From contig NC_087382.1 in NCBI RefSeq assembly GCF_963675165.1, positions 868,001 to 932,000 on the forward strand: DNA of 64,000 nucleotides, written 5' to 3'. A program made the translations under genes and the position numbers. This document shows positions 22,134-31,824 of this stretch, piece after piece (position 1 is the stretch's first letter; every line of letters begins with the position of its first letter). The stretch is from Halichondria panicea. Lineage: Eukaryota; Porifera; Demospongiae; Suberitida; Halichondriidae. The notes below the pieces were generated by a model. The model was not told the origin of the DNA. It saw nothing but the letters and a program-made list of their open reading frames with translations, and did no database searches.

Positions 22134-23495
22134 ATGTCTACTCCTAATCCAGAGCCAGTGCTTGTCAAAGAGTTAGCTGATAAGTACAAGTGTAGTATTT
22201 GTACTAACCTTCTAGACACGCCAGTTCTAACTGAATGCTGTGGACAGCACTTTTGCAAAGCTGTCTGGAAAAGTGAATCATATGAAAAAAGGAATCGATT
22301 TGCCCTCACTGTCGAGCAGAAAACTTTAATAAGATCATTTCCCAGCCAATAATCAGAGAGATCAAAGAGCTGGGAGTGTATTGTGCTAATCGTAAAAACG
22401 GGTGTAAAGCGGTTATCAATTATGACAATTTTCAGAAGCACGTGATCGAGTGTCTGTTTGGAGGCGTTGAATACACCAACGATTGTGGTACGAGTGGATT
22501 GCTAAAAAATGACCTCACAAAACATCGCAAACAAGAGTGACCTAATCGAATAGTTCACTGTAAGCTTTGTAACGAAGAGGGTAAGCATTCGATAATAGTT
22601 GGAGAGCACATACAATCTTGCCCTAACTTAACTTTAGAATGCCCTAACAAATGCAAAGAGAAAGTGAAGAGAAAAGATATCGAAAAGCACAGAAAAGAGT
22701 GTCCACTCAAGGAAGTGGATTGCCCTTTCAAAGAGGCTGGTTGTGAAGTGAGGCTGCCTCGTAAACATCTTGAAAAGCATGAAGCGTCTAGCATGCAAAA
22801 CCATCTTTGACTCAACATGACAACTACTGCTACTGTCAATACAGCTATGACTAATGTCAATACAGCTCTAGCTAATTTCAATACAGCCATGGCTACCGTT
22901 ACGAGAGAGAATAAGGAACTAAAAAGAAGTCACGATGAACTAAAAAGAGATTTTGATACGATTTTATCAGTTGTAACGACAGAGCTTAGTTTATTGGACA
23001 TTCCCCCAAACGATAGGAAACCAATGGATGGTATTAGAACTGTACTAACCTCCCTAACCTCAATGATACAACCTGATTGTAGGGCCTACTGTGTACATAT
23101 GAGCAACAAACTGGGATTATTCAGATATCCAGAATTAAAGAGTTTTTCATCCCTCGAGCCAGTTCACCACCACTATGCATTCTCCCGGGATTCAAAATCT
23201 ACCTGGGATTTGTTGTTGTACTGACGATGTTCACTTTACATGATTGTGTTAGCAAACGATTCTTTCTTCTGTTGGAGAAAGGTGATATCCATGGTTACCC
23301 CGAGACTTTGTCTATTGAAGTGCAGCCTACAACAGGACAACCGTTCTCGTGTTCCTTAAAAGACCTCCAACATTCTTGTGACATACAACGTGACTCAGGA
23401 AGAGAAGTTAGGGTTATGATGGGGGATATAATTATTACCCAATCTAGTTTCAGACGATTTCTATGCAAACATTAGGATCACTGATATTTTTCTTA
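22134..23495 (+). pseudogene. TRAF-like copy, broken
   Basis: Start MSTPNPEPVL. In the RING, bases are lost around 22262 (CKAV for CKACIEKW), shifting the frame. Downstream fingers read in pieces, with a TGA near 22539 (EQE-stop for QECPN) and the TGA at 22808 shared with copy 12282. The coiled coil and C-terminal domain are open in parts (22817-23224, 23227-23475) with a rearranged stretch around 23200-23240. Ends with ITDIFL and stop. Confidence 0.9.
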
Positions 23496-24416
23496 GAGCA
23501 GAGACAACCTAGCAACTGTATATAATTATATAAATGTGTAGAGGAAGGCTTTCTAATGTATATACATGTACCCACACACAGGGTGTCTTAGTGTTCTGTG
23601 TTACTTATAAGTATTATTATATTTTGTGGAAACAGCAATTATCAGTGTTATTCCAAAACGTTAATTGTGATTAAAAGCTAATCGAATTTCAATTAGAACA
23701 CTCAAATTTAAAAAAAAAATTCTCGGCTTGGATAAAACAACACACAATGACATGCCACACGTGGCCAATAGGATCACTGAACAGTGTGTATAGTACTGTA
23801 CAAATCCCCACACCCACCACAAGAAAACTATGCATGCATTAACTGATTAAATGGAAATAACAACCAAGCATATACAATTATCCATAAGCACTTTATAAGA
23901 ATGCACACATAGAACAATGCATGGCTATTCCCTACATACTATAATATTATATCATTCGTCACATGACTCCTGGCCTACAACAACTGACCTTTAACATGAG
24001 GCTTCCACAACCACAAGCAAGAGCCTATAAAGTGAACATCGTCAGTACACACAACAGCTAACAAGAGAGAAGAACAACACACTAAATAATCTTAAGTCAA
24101 CGAACGATAGGGCCCATGCTCAGAAATATGCAGCGATATGCCCAAACTGGCAAATGGTGGTTGGTACTAACCACCTCTTATAGACCTATAGTTTACTCCT
24201 GATTATATGAATTGTGTGTGTGTATATATTGAATTGCAGGATTGAGTATAAAATTAGCCACCATGGCACTTGAAAGTTCTGTATGCACACATCTCTTACA
24301 GACAATAATATTATGGCGCCTTTTGAGGAATGCCTATATTTATAGCACTGCACATGTCAGCATGACCTTACACAAATGAGTAGAAGCACTAACAAAAGAA
24401 GTATCAGTAGCTATAG
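23496..24416 (+). other. Spacer and leader of TRAF-like gene 24417
   Basis: Array-typical spacer without a mobile element that I can delimit. Dyad at 24156. Leader with TTGAATTGCAG (near 24231) and the upstream ATG at 24263, here opening 39 codons including the stop (to 24379), the longest of the set. Confidence 0.65.
24156..24175. promoter_or_regulatory. 20-bp dyad GGTGGTTGGTACTAACCACC
   Basis: The most symmetric form of the element: GGTGGTT and AACCACC arms around GGTACT. Upstream of an intact gene by ~240 bp. Confidence 0.5.
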
Positions 24417-25727
24417 ATGGCTACTCCTAATCCAGAGCCAGTGTTTGTTAAAGAGTTAGCTGATAAGTACAAGTGTAGTATTTGCACTAACCTTCTGGAC
24501 ACACCAGTTCTAACAGAATGCTGTGGACAGCACTTTTGCAAAGCTTGTATTGAAAAATGGATCATACGAAAAAAAGTATCGATTTGCCCTCACTGTCGAG
24601 CAGAAAACTTCAATAAGATCGTTTCTCAGCCAATAATCAGAGAGATCAAAGAGTTGGGGGTGTATTGTGCAAATCGTAAAAACGGGTGTAAAGCGGTTAT
24701 CAATTATGACAATTTTCAGAAGCACGTGATCAAGTGTCTGTTTGGAGTTGTCGAATGCACCAACGATTGTGGTATGGGCGGATTGCTAAGAAAAGACCTC
24801 AAACAACATCGCAAACAAGAGTGTCCTAATCGAATAGTGCACTGTGAGCTTTGTAACGAAGAGGGTAAGCACCAGGAAATAGTTGGAAACGAAACTAAAT
24901 ACTATATACTAGTTGGAGATCACAAACGAACTTGCCCTGAAGTTATCTTAGCATGCCCTAACAAATGCAATGAGAAATTAAAGAGAAAAGATATCGAAGA
25001 GCATAGAAACGAGTGTTCACTTGAGGAAGTGGATTGTCCCTTCAAAGAGGCTGGTTGTGAAGTGAGGCTGCCTCGTAAAGATATCCCAGAGCATGAAACG
25101 ACCAGCATGCAAAGCCATCTTAGACTTGCTATGAAAGCTAGTGCTACTGTCAATACAGCTATGGCTACTGTCAAGAGAGAGAATAAGAAACTAAAAAAGA
25201 GTCACGATGAACTAAAAGGAGATTTGGACACGATTCTATCAGTTGTATCAACAGAGCTTAGTTCAATGGACATTCCCTCAAACAATAGGAAACCCATGGA
25301 TGGTATTAAAACAATACTAACCTCCCTAACCTCAATGATTCGAGCTGATGGCAAGACTCACTGTGTACACATGAGCAACAAACTGGGAATATTCAGAGAT
25401 CCAGAATTAACAGAATATCGCATGCTTCAAGCCAGTTCACCACCACTATGCATATACCCGGGATTCAAAATTTTCATTGGATTTTTTGCTAATGTGTTAT
25501 TGCTTTTGTTGGAGAAAACTTCTATCCACGGTTACCCCCAGACCCTATCTATTGAAGTGAAGCCTACAACAGGACCACCATTCTCATTTTCCTTAAATGA
25601 CTTCACACATTCATCGGACGTAAAATGTGACTCAGGAAGAGAACTTATGTTCGTAATGGGTGATGCATTACCTATTAAAGCTTCTAAGGATTTTTATGCG
25701 AACATTAGGATCATTAACATTTCTTAG
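24417..25727 (+). CDS. TRAF-like RING / zinc-finger protein, 436 aa, intact
   Basis: Longest open member. Start MATPNPEPVF. RING with CSIC, CCGQHFC, CKAC, CPHC. Fingers 1-5 as in gene 3246, but finger 3 carries an insert (HQEIVGNETKYYILVGDHK), so the Cys pair and His lie further apart. The coiled coil has an extra MKASATVNTAMATVKRENK block. The C-terminal domain keeps CIYPGF, HGYP and SGREL but is the most divergent of the open copies (ends IRIINIS; FIGFFANVLLLLLEK). The leader has the 39-codon upstream frame and the dyad. Function by family only. Confidence 0.9.
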   Translation: MATPNPEPVFVKELADKYKCSICTNLLDTPVLTECCGQHFCKACIEKWIIRKKVSICPHCRAENFNKIVSQPIIREIKELGVYCANRKNGCKAVINYDNFQKHVIKCLFGVVECTNDCGMGGLLRKDLKQHRKQECPNRIVHCELCNEEGKHQEIVGNETKYYILVGDHKRTCPEVILACPNKCNEKLKRKDIEEHRNECSLEEVDCPFKEAGCEVRLPRKDIPEHETTSMQSHLRLAMKASATVNTAMATVKRENKKLKKSHDELKGDLDTILSVVSTELSSMDIPSNNRKPMDGIKTILTSLTSMIRADGKTHCVHMSNKLGIFRDPELTEYRMLQASSPPLCIYPGFKIFIGFFANVLLLLLEKTSIHGYPQTLSIEVKPTTGPPFSFSLNDFTHSSDVKCDSGRELMFVMGDALPIKASKDFYANIRIINIS

Positions 25728-25825
25728 AGCAGAGAAAACCTCTCATGTACAAAGTGTTTTAGTGTTCTTGTGCTACGAATGTAAAACAGTAATCACATAA
25801 TTATAATTAATCGTTATTGAGTATA

Positions 25826-26265
25826 TACCATATTTACTTGATTAAACGCCCATCTCGTTTAAACGCCCATGTTAAAGCTCTGTTTTTGTCAATAAACGCC
25901 CATCTTAAATAATCACCCATATAATATGGGGCGTGGCACTGTGGGTGGAGCTGAATTAGCACGTGGAACCAGTTGCAAGTATATGGCAGCATAGAATAAT
26001 AGATACTATTTATGATGGCAAAGAGAGAGATATCGACATAGAGGGAGAAACACCACTCCTATGACTGAAGATTTAAGTTGAGAGCTGAGGCAGCAGCCAA
26101 AAAGAGCATAATAATTGCTGCTGTGCAAGAGTTGGAGTAGACTGTGGAGTAGACATAACAATATATAAACGCCCGTTTCAAATAAGCGCCCATCTCATTT
26201 AAACGCCCCCTTTACAGACTTCGATATGAAATAAACGCCCAGGCGTTTAATCAAGAAATACAGTA
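25826..26265. mobile_element. MITE, TACCGTATTTACTTGATTAA family, copy 3
   Basis: Left end TACCATATTTACTTGATTAA, right end TTAATCAAGAAATACAGTA (one base lost); ~440 bp with inner GGGCGTTTA motifs. Confidence 0.88.
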
Positions 26266-26680
26266 GAACACTCAACTACGTATATCAATTCCAGTAGATA
26301 ATATACAACACACAATGAAAGGGACTTCGAAAAACACAAGTAAAAAGTGCCACGAGAAGGAATATACTTGTTCATTCTATGAATCTGGTAATTGTACTAT
26401 GCATCACCAAGGATCTGGAGAAACATTTATTTACACAGTCTCTATTATATTATAATGACGGCTTACTTGTCTGTTAAGCAATAACTAAAAAAATGATCGC
26501 TGCATGTGAGAAATTTTAACACAAATAATCATTGTTACACGTGCACATTCACAAATTCTGACTATAGTTATAGTATTACAACAATACACTTACTAGCTAC
26601 AATTCCCCTCTAGGGATTTATATGCACCTCTTTTATGCGTACTGTATAATTTGCATGGTATAATGAATACAATAAAGAAT
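26266..26680. other. Spacer, nothing recognised
   Basis: No homology to the array's usual spacer except scattered words; no ORF, no repeat arms seen. Confidence 0.4.
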
Positions 26681-26682
26681 TA

Positions 26683-26981
26683 CAGTAGAACCTTGATTAT
26701 CCGGACACCTTGGTTCCAGAAGCAGGCCGGATAAGTGAATATGCTGGATAATCGAATAGATAAACCACGCCTTGATCCACCCACTTTATTGATAAACAAC
26801 AGTGCCACATGGTTGTCTGCGCATGCGCAGAATATAAGCAGGCATGTCTCCATGGTAACAGCTGCAACGCGCATGCGCGTTTGAGGGACACGCCCATTTT
26901 CTGATCTGATAGTAAGAAAACTGCCAAGCCGGATAATCGAGGTTCCGGATAATGGAGGGCCGGATAATCGAGGTTCTACTA
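26683..26981. mobile_element. pogo/Tigger-type MITE with TA duplication
   Basis: Ends CAGTAGAACCTTGATTATCC and GGATAATCGAGGTTCTACT(A), flanked by TA on both sides. Such ends are typical of pogo/Tigger-group elements (family knowledge). No transposase. Relatives: an end fragment at 31667, and a large internal part in reverse orientation at 62680. Confidence 0.85.
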
Positions 26982-27394
26982 TACACCCACACACACACAC
27001 TGTAAATTCACGTCTAAATACGTAGTCATGTGATTGGAGAATCATGTTTTACACTTCTGGATGATGTTAGGAGAAAAAAATTGAAAGTTACTTTTCTAGT
27101 GAAAGTTACTGGTTTCTCAAAACTCTCCATGCCTACAACAACTGACCTTTATGACCTGAGGCTTCCCACAACAGCTATAAGAACAACACATCCACTAAAG
27201 AAACTTTGCACATCTTAATTCACGGGGCCCATGCATACCATAAATATATGTAGTCCGAACGGTAGTCTGTACTAACAACCTTTTATAGGCATAGTTTTAA
27301 TACTATTATGACATTTTGTGTGTGTGTCTGAATTGCAGGATTGAGTATTAAAGCAGCCACCATGGCACTTGAAAGTTCTGCATGCACACATCTA

Positions 27395-27565
27395 TTACAC
27401 ACAGTATGGCGCCTTTTTAGGAGTGTCTATATTTAGAATTGCACATTTCGTGGTCAATGACCTTAGACAAAGAAGTAAGAAGCTAAACACAGTATGGCGC
27501 CTTTTTAGGAGTGTCTATATTTAGAATTGCACATTTTGTGGTCAATGACCTTAGACAAAGAAGTA
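27395..27565 (+). repeat. Tandem duplication of ~86 bp in a TRAF-like leader
   Basis: The line from ACACAGTATGGCGCCTTTTT through CTTAGACAAAGAAGTAA occurs twice in a row, with two or three differences. It duplicates the end of the upstream ORF and the 3' part of the leader. Confidence 0.9.
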
Positions 27566-27566
27566 A

Positions 27567-27919
27567 TGCACCTATCAATTTCAGTCCCCACTACCCCCCA
27601 TGTGGGCTATGTCGGGGTTTAGTGGGGATTTGATTTACATCAATATCAATTGCCCCACCCCAGGGGGCCTGGTTGAAATCAAATCCCCACTTCTCCTCCC
27701 ATACCCCCACTTAACAACCCCGGGATTTGACTACACGCGTGCATGTGCTATACTTTTCCGGATATTACTGCTATAAGTTTGTATATTGAGGAAGTCAAAT
27801 TCCCCACCCTATCCCGCACCTCAGGGTTATACTTGCTGAATCAAAACCCCAACAAAACCCCACTATGTCCCCACTATGCCCCGCAGGGGGGGTAGTGGGG
27901 ACTGACATTGATAGGTGCA
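27567..27919. mobile_element. PIF/Harbinger-like MITE, TAA target duplication
   Basis: Inverted ends TGCACCTATCAATTTCAGTC and GACTGACATTGATAGGTGCA, then CCCCACTACCCCCC against GGGGGGGTAGTGGGG. The 3-bp TAA flanks both ends, and the empty site AAGTAAGAAG is seen in the leader at 3208. A three-base TWA duplication is the mark of PIF/Harbinger elements. It separates the leader from pseudogene 27951. Confidence 0.9.
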
Positions 27920-27950
27920 TAAGAAGATAACAAAAGAATCATCCGTAGCT

Positions 27951-28480
27951 ATGGCTACTCCTAATCCAGAGCCAGTGTTTGTCAAAGAGCTAGCTGATAT
28001 ATAAGTACAAGTGTAGTATTTGTACTAACCTTCTAGACACGCCAGTTCTAACTGAATGCTGCGGACAGCATTATTGCAAAGCTTGTCTGGAAAAGTGGAT
28101 CATACGAAAAAATGAATCGAGTTGCCCTCACTGTCGAGCAGAAAACTTCAAAAAGATCGTTTCCCAGCCGATAATCAGAGAAATCAAAGAGCTGGGAGTG
28201 TATTGTGCAAATCGTAAAAACAGGTGTAAAACGATTATCATGTATGGAGATTTTCAAAATCACGTGGATAAGTGCCCGTTTGGAGGTGTCGAATGCACCA
28301 ACGATTGTGATATGATTGAATTGCTTAGAAAAGACCTCGAACAACATTGCAAACAAGAGTGTCCTAATCAAATAGTTCACTGTACCGAAATCTTACCCTC
28401 ATCGTTACAAAGCTTATAAGCTTTGTAACGACGAGGGTAAGATTTTGGTAATAGTTGGAGAGCACATACAAACTTGCCCT
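27951..28480 (+). pseudogene. TRAF-like copy, truncated after finger 3
   Basis: Start MATPNPEPVF; four extra bases near 28001 (GATATATAAGTAC for GATAAGTAC) give a TAA after codon 16. RING and fingers 1-3 are otherwise readable, with a RING Lys/Glu change (CLEKW). Finger 3 contains the inverted duplication at 28388. At ~28480 finger 3 runs directly into 3' spacer sequence matching 8243 onward, so the rest of the gene was deleted by recombination. Confidence 0.88.
28388..28445. repeat. Perfect-centre palindrome, 29-bp arms, in finger 3 codons
   Basis: The gene line TAAGCTTTGTAACGA..GAGGGTAAGATTT is preceded by its own reverse complement with no spacer and one mismatch (TCATCG/CGACGA). The left arm replaces the normal CTGTAAGCTT context. 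Such a mark is expected from strand-switching during replication. Confidence 0.95.
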
Positions 28481-28999
28481 ATTTTAAAACACAATTCTCG
28501 GCTCAAGTATTGGTTACACACAACGACATACAGTAGCCACAAGCGACCAATAGAATCACCGAACAGTAGTACCGTTTAACTGATATTATTTTAATAAGAT
28601 ACCTCGTAAGATTATGCACACATAGAACAATGTATGGCTATTCCCTATATAGTAACCACTCATCACATGACTCTCTGGCCTATACAACATCAACGAGTCA
28701 AATATAAGCAGTCATGTGCTCACACTGGTAAATGATGGTCGGTACTAACCACCTTTAGACAAAAAATTAATAACGAACTCTTATAGGCTTAGTTTACTAT
28801 ATTAAATGTTGTGTGTTGAACTGCAGGATTGCATGAGTATTGAAAAATAGCCACCATGGAACTTGAACATTTTGCACGCAGACAACTCTCTATAATTATA
28901 CAGACAGCATGGTGCCTTTTTAGGAAAGCCTATATTTAGTACTGCACATTATGTGGTCAGCATGAACAAAGAAGTATAGCAAAAAGCATCAGTATAGCT
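28481..28999 (+). promoter_or_regulatory. Spacer and leader of TRAF-like gene 29000
   Basis: Shortened array spacer. A dyad variant (GATGGTCGGTACTAACCACC) is at 28734-28753, the acceptor-like GAACTGCAG near 28825 and the upstream ATG at 28857, open for 27 codons and a stop. Confidence 0.5.
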
Positions 29000-30184
29000 A
29001 TGGCTACTCCTAATCAAGAGCCAGCGTTTGTCAAAGAGTTATCTGATAAGTACAAGTGTAGTATTTGTACTAACCTTCTAGACACGCCAGTTCTAACTGA
29101 ATGCTGCGGACAGCATTATTGCAAAGCTTGTATAGAAAAGTGGATCATACGAAAAAAGGAATCGGTTTGCCCTCACTGTCGAGCAGAAAACTTCAACAAA
29201 ATCATCGCCCTACCACTAGTTCGAAAAATCAAAGAGCTGGGAGTGTATTGCACAAATCGTAACAACGGGTGTAAAGCGGTCATTAACTACGAACATTTTC
29301 AGAAGCACGTGATCGAGTGTCTGTTTGGAGCTGTTGAATGCACCAACGATTGCAGTACGGCCGGATTGCTAAGAAACAAACTCGAACACCATTGCAAACA
29401 AGAGTGTCCTAGTCGAATAGTGCACTGTAAGCTTTGTAATGAAGAGGGTAAGCACTCGGTAATAATAGGAAGGCACATACAAATTTGCCCTGACATGACC
29501 TTAGCATGCCCTAACAGATGCCACCAGAAAGTAAAGAGAAAAGATATCGATGAGCACAGAAACAAGTGTCCACTTGAGGAAGTGGATTGTTCGTTTAGTG
29601 AGGCTGGTTGTGAAGTGAGGCTGCCTCGTAAACATCTTGAAAACCATGAAAGGACTAGCATTCAAAGCCATCTCCGACTCACCATGGCAACTACAGCTGC
29701 AGTTAAGAGAGAAAATAAGGAACTAAAACGAGACTTGGACATGCTGCTGTCTGTTGTATTCACAGGGTCTAGTTTAGTATGCATTCTCCCAAACAATACG
29801 ACACGTGTACACATGAGCAACAAACTGGGAGTATTTAGGGAGCCAGGATTAGAGGAATATTATAACAATATTCAATGCAGTTCACCAGCACTATGCATAT
29901 ATCCGGGATTCAAAATCTACCTTGCATTTGGTAATGATAATGTTGGTAAACAGTTTTTTCTTTGGTTGGAGAAAAGTGATATCTATGGTTACCCCAAGAC
30001 TCTGTCTATTGAAGTGCAGCTTACAACAGGACAATCATTCTCGTGTTCCTTAAATGAACTCTTACACTTAAAGGACATACGATTTGACTTAGAAAGAGAA
30101 GTTAGGTTCATGATGGGCGATTTAATACCTAATCTAGTTTCAAACCATTTCCACGCCAACATTAAGTTCACTGACATTTCTTAA
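29000..30184 (+). CDS. TRAF-like RING / zinc-finger protein, 394 aa, intact
   Basis: Start MATPNQEPAF. RING CSIC, CCGQHYC, CKAC, CPHC; the following linker differs (IIALPLVRKIKELG for IVSQPIIREIKELG), as it does in pseudogene 45458. Fingers 1-5 are intact. After a short coiled coil about thirty residues of the linker found in other members (from DIPP to DGKT) are absent, so the C-terminal domain begins at once with RVHMSNKLG. That domain is complete (CIYPGF, YGYPKTLSIEVQ, EREVRFMMG, ITDIS-like FTDIS). This shows the missing linker is not needed to keep the frame open. Trailer with TTTCTTAAAG in place of TTTCTTAGAG. Confidence 0.9.
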   Translation: MATPNQEPAFVKELSDKYKCSICTNLLDTPVLTECCGQHYCKACIEKWIIRKKESVCPHCRAENFNKIIALPLVRKIKELGVYCTNRNNGCKAVINYEHFQKHVIECLFGAVECTNDCSTAGLLRNKLEHHCKQECPSRIVHCKLCNEEGKHSVIIGRHIQICPDMTLACPNRCHQKVKRKDIDEHRNKCPLEEVDCSFSEAGCEVRLPRKHLENHERTSIQSHLRLTMATTAAVKRENKELKRDLDMLLSVVFTGSSLVCILPNNTTRVHMSNKLGVFREPGLEEYYNNIQCSSPALCIYPGFKIYLAFGNDNVGKQFFLWLEKSDIYGYPKTLSIEVQLTTGQSFSCSLNELLHLKDIRFDLEREVRFMMGDLIPNLVSNHFHANIKFTDIS

Positions 30185-31824
30185 AGCAGAGTCGACCTAG
30201 CAACTGTATAGATGTAGTGCGTGTACTCCATTGTCTTAGTGTTCTTGTACTAATATTATTATATTGTGGAAACAGACAATGATTGTATTCAAAACGTTAA
30301 TTGTGAACCTATAAAGCCAGCAAACTTAATCGATCTTCAACACGAAGGAACACTCAACTAACACAGCTAACAAGAGAGAGAATTTATTATAATTATAACA
30401 ACACACTAAAACGAGACTTTATAGAAGGAACTTACGTGATGTAGATCAAACACACCTCAAACGATAAGACCCTTTGGGTGGTGTTGTACTTGTGGCATGT
30501 GGACTAAACTGGCAAAGCGACAATGTAGATAATTATGTCTGGTCAAGAGACTCTTGGTGGTCTGGTTTATTGTATTGTGCCAGTAAAGCAAGGTTTATGA
30601 CCCAATAGTGTAGACGTACAAAAATATAGTATCATCCAACACAATGTTTTAGCAAGTGAGCTGGCCAGCTGTAGCTATGTGTGCCTGTGTGATTTCAGGC
30701 TGGTGTGACTTGCTGTACTGTTCTGACCTGCTGTAGGTGTACCTGTGGCCTCAAGAGTCTCTGTGTCTTGTTTGAGTCTTCGTTGCTGAGTGTAGCTAGC
30801 TCTTGTGCCCATGCGTAGCATTTCATGTAAAGGGTCGCGAGTACAAAAAACAAATATCGTGCCGACACACACACACACACACACAAAATCTCAACGTTCA
30901 TTATTAGGTAAGGGTCTCGCTTCACTCGCCCCAATAACCACATACTATGCCTATAGTTTACGTCATGGTTAGATTATAGCCACCTCTATAGACCTCTTAG
31001 TTTACCATAACTATTATAGAGTGTTTGAATTGACGGTCAATCAAGAATCCTAATTATTACGAGAAAAATACACGACTTGAGCACATTCATGCGCATCCCT
31101 GGTAGTGGAACAAGACCAGAACAACATCATGCATAGACAACTAAAGTCCCCTCTATGTGACGTGTGGATGGTCGGTTGCTTATAATTATTGTTACAGTTC
31201 TGAGCAGCACTATAAGTGACCCTTTCACTTCATCCCCTGCTGTAAAAGTAAGTACAGCAGGCACAAGAAGAACATAGTAGAAATAGCTATTATTATGTAA
31301 AATCAGAGTGGCGCACTATATAGCTTGAGGCAATTAAATGCTGTGTCTAATCCTTTTTTCTTTGTAATTGCAACCAGGCCTCCAAATTAACTTTACAGAC
31401 ACAGTGGTGTATCTAGTCCACTACCTATATAGGGGAGGGCCTTCCAAAAATGTAATTTTAAAGCTTGAAGCAATGGCCACTGAATGATCAAGAGATTGTG
31501 TGGGAAATAAAAAAATTAATGGTGATATAATTATAGTGCTAGCATTTACGAAAGACAGCGTGTATACAAAGAGAATGAACACAATATTAACCTGAGGTAT
31601 TTACGTACTATACTGAGTTTGATAAACCGTCGTTATTCATCATAATTATAGTGTAAAGCGGGTACAGTAGAACATCAATTATCCGGACACCTTGGTTCCA
31701 GAGGCAGGATTTTGAAGAAAATTATGAAGGTCCTACATGCACCATTTTGAGCCGTACAAAAATAAATTTGTATCACACGAAAATAATCGCTATACCTAAC
31801 CACACCCCAATGCCACGCGCCCAC
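30185..31824. other. Spacer between the array and the STK11IP-like gene
   Basis: Up to ~30460 it is TRAF-like trailer. After that the sequence is unlike the array: a (CA)n run at 30861-30884, no ORF I believe, and no LRR-coding exon found on the - strand, although the next exons of the STK11IP-like gene would be expected here. A pogo-type MITE end lies at 31667-31712. Confidence 0.5.
31667..31712. mobile_element. pogo-type MITE end fragment
   Basis: CAGTAGAACATCAATTATCC then GGACACCTTGGTTCCAGA, the same start as the complete element at 26683; the other end is missing. Confidence 0.7.
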
